6,228 nt of DNA, taken from an uncultured Lactobacillus sp. GTDB taxonomy: Bacteria > Bacillota > Bacilli > Lactobacillales > Lactobacillaceae. The position numbers and the translations under genes were made by a program. This document shows positions 5,823 through 6,228 of the stretch, piece by piece. How positions within the stretch are numbered: position 1 is the first letter of the stretch; the number at the start of each line of letters is the position of its first letter. Under the pieces are notes generated by a model that was not told the DNA's origin, did no database searches, and saw only the letters and a program-made list of their open reading frames with translations. The stretch is from NCBI GenBank assembly GCA_946409675.1, contig CAMJXI010000070.1, positions 1 through 6,228 on the forward strand, written 5' to 3'.

Positions 5823-6228
5823 AGTTGAAAACCTCGTAAAAAATTTCGAGGATAAAGAGGTTTTAAAAGATATCACAGCAACAGTTAATGAAGGCGACGT
5901 TATCGCAATCATCGGGCCTTCTGGTGGTGGTAAGAGTACTTTCTTACGTAACTTAAATATGCTTGAAACACCAACAAGCGGCACAGTTACTTTTGAGGGC
6001 AAACAACTCACTAACCTTAAAGAAAACGAATTGAATTCCGTGCGTGAAAAAGTGGGAATGGTTTTCCAAAACTTCAACCTCTTTGCTAATCTCACAGTGA
6101 CTGACAACATCACTTTGGCTTTGAAAAAAGTTAAAAAGGTTGATGACGCGACCGCTGCGACAACTGCCCAAGAATTGCTTGCCCAAATGGGTCTGGCTGA
6201 ATTTGGGGATGCGTATCCAGATTCACTT
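5809..6228 (+). CDS. Amino-acid ABC transporter ATP-binding protein (GlnQ-like), 3'-truncated
   Basis: The ATPase subunit that powers the preceding importer from the cytoplasmic face. The reading frame starts at ATG 5809 with AAGGA around 5795-5799 and stays open to the end of the window (140 codons of about 240-245 expected). Visible motifs: Walker A GPSGGGKST at 36-44, with Gly in place of the commoner Ser at position 40, and the Q-loop VFQNFNLF with Q87. The sequence stops at YPDSL, directly before the expected SGGQ signature, so signature, Walker B and H-loop lie beyond the window. The family of polar amino-acid ATPases (GlnQ, ArtP, HisP) is clear; the substrate is not. The 14-base overlap with the permease gene implies one operon and translational coupling. 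Confidence 0.94.
   Translation, partial: MELIKVENLVKNFEDKEVLKDITATVNEGDVIAIIGPSGGGKSTFLRNLNMLETPTSGTVTFEGKQLTNLKENELNSVREKVGMVFQNFNLFANLTVTDNITLALKKVKKVDDATAATTAQELLAQMGLAEFGDAYPDSL

Noticed and set aside
5781..6186. Two minus-strand frames opposite the ATPase gene
   Set aside because: They lie antisense to a clear ABC ATPase frame with Walker A and Q-loop, and have no start signals.

Overview
The window looks like a contig end from a low-to-mid GC lactic acid bacterium of the Lactobacillaceae. The best guess is the Latilactobacillus (L. sakei/curvatus) group. Reasons are the protein families, the strong AGGAGG-type ribosome sites, the tRNA-responsive T-box leader, the fused binding-protein/permease transporter, and the arcD-arcR gene order, which matches the end of the arcABCTDR arginine deiminase cluster known from L. 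sakei. The genus is inferred from gene content, not from a database match.

Layout. Bases 1-44 are not genome: they match Illumina library adapter (end of P7, an index-like 8-mer, then the Read 2 adapter). Genomic sequence starts at about 45, inside arcD, the arginine/ornithine antiporter gene, which has lost its 5' end and runs to 1052. After a 139-base gap holding a plausible promoter comes arcR (1192-1902), a Crp/Fnr-type regulator. An AT-rich stretch leads to a near-consensus promoter (1985-2013), then an arginine-type T-box leader (about 2020-2228, specifier codon CGA) and argS, arginyl-tRNA synthetase (2244-3935). A strong hairpin terminator with an A-tract on one side and a T-tract on the other (3989-4034) separates argS from a convergent 51-codon gene on the minus strand (4089-4244), which has its own promoter and ribosome site. 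Diverging from that gene is an amino-acid ABC transporter: a fused substrate-binding/permease protein (4341-5822) overlapping by 14 bases the start of its ATPase gene (5809 to the window end, cut just before the expected LSGGQ signature).

How the genes fit together. ArcD exchanges arginine for ornithine for the ATP-yielding arginine deiminase pathway, and ArcR is its likely activator. ArgS consumes arginine for protein synthesis, and its leader senses uncharged tRNA-Arg, so expression should rise when arginine is short. Arginine breakdown and arginine charging therefore sit side by side under separate control. The ABC transporter may import glutamine, arginine or another polar amino acid; its substrate cannot be read from sequence alone, and terminators separate it from the arginine genes.

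I saw no rRNA, tRNA, CRISPR array, insertion sequence, or integrated element. The least characterised item is the small lysine-rich minus-strand gene. I found no convincing evidence for a wholly new system.
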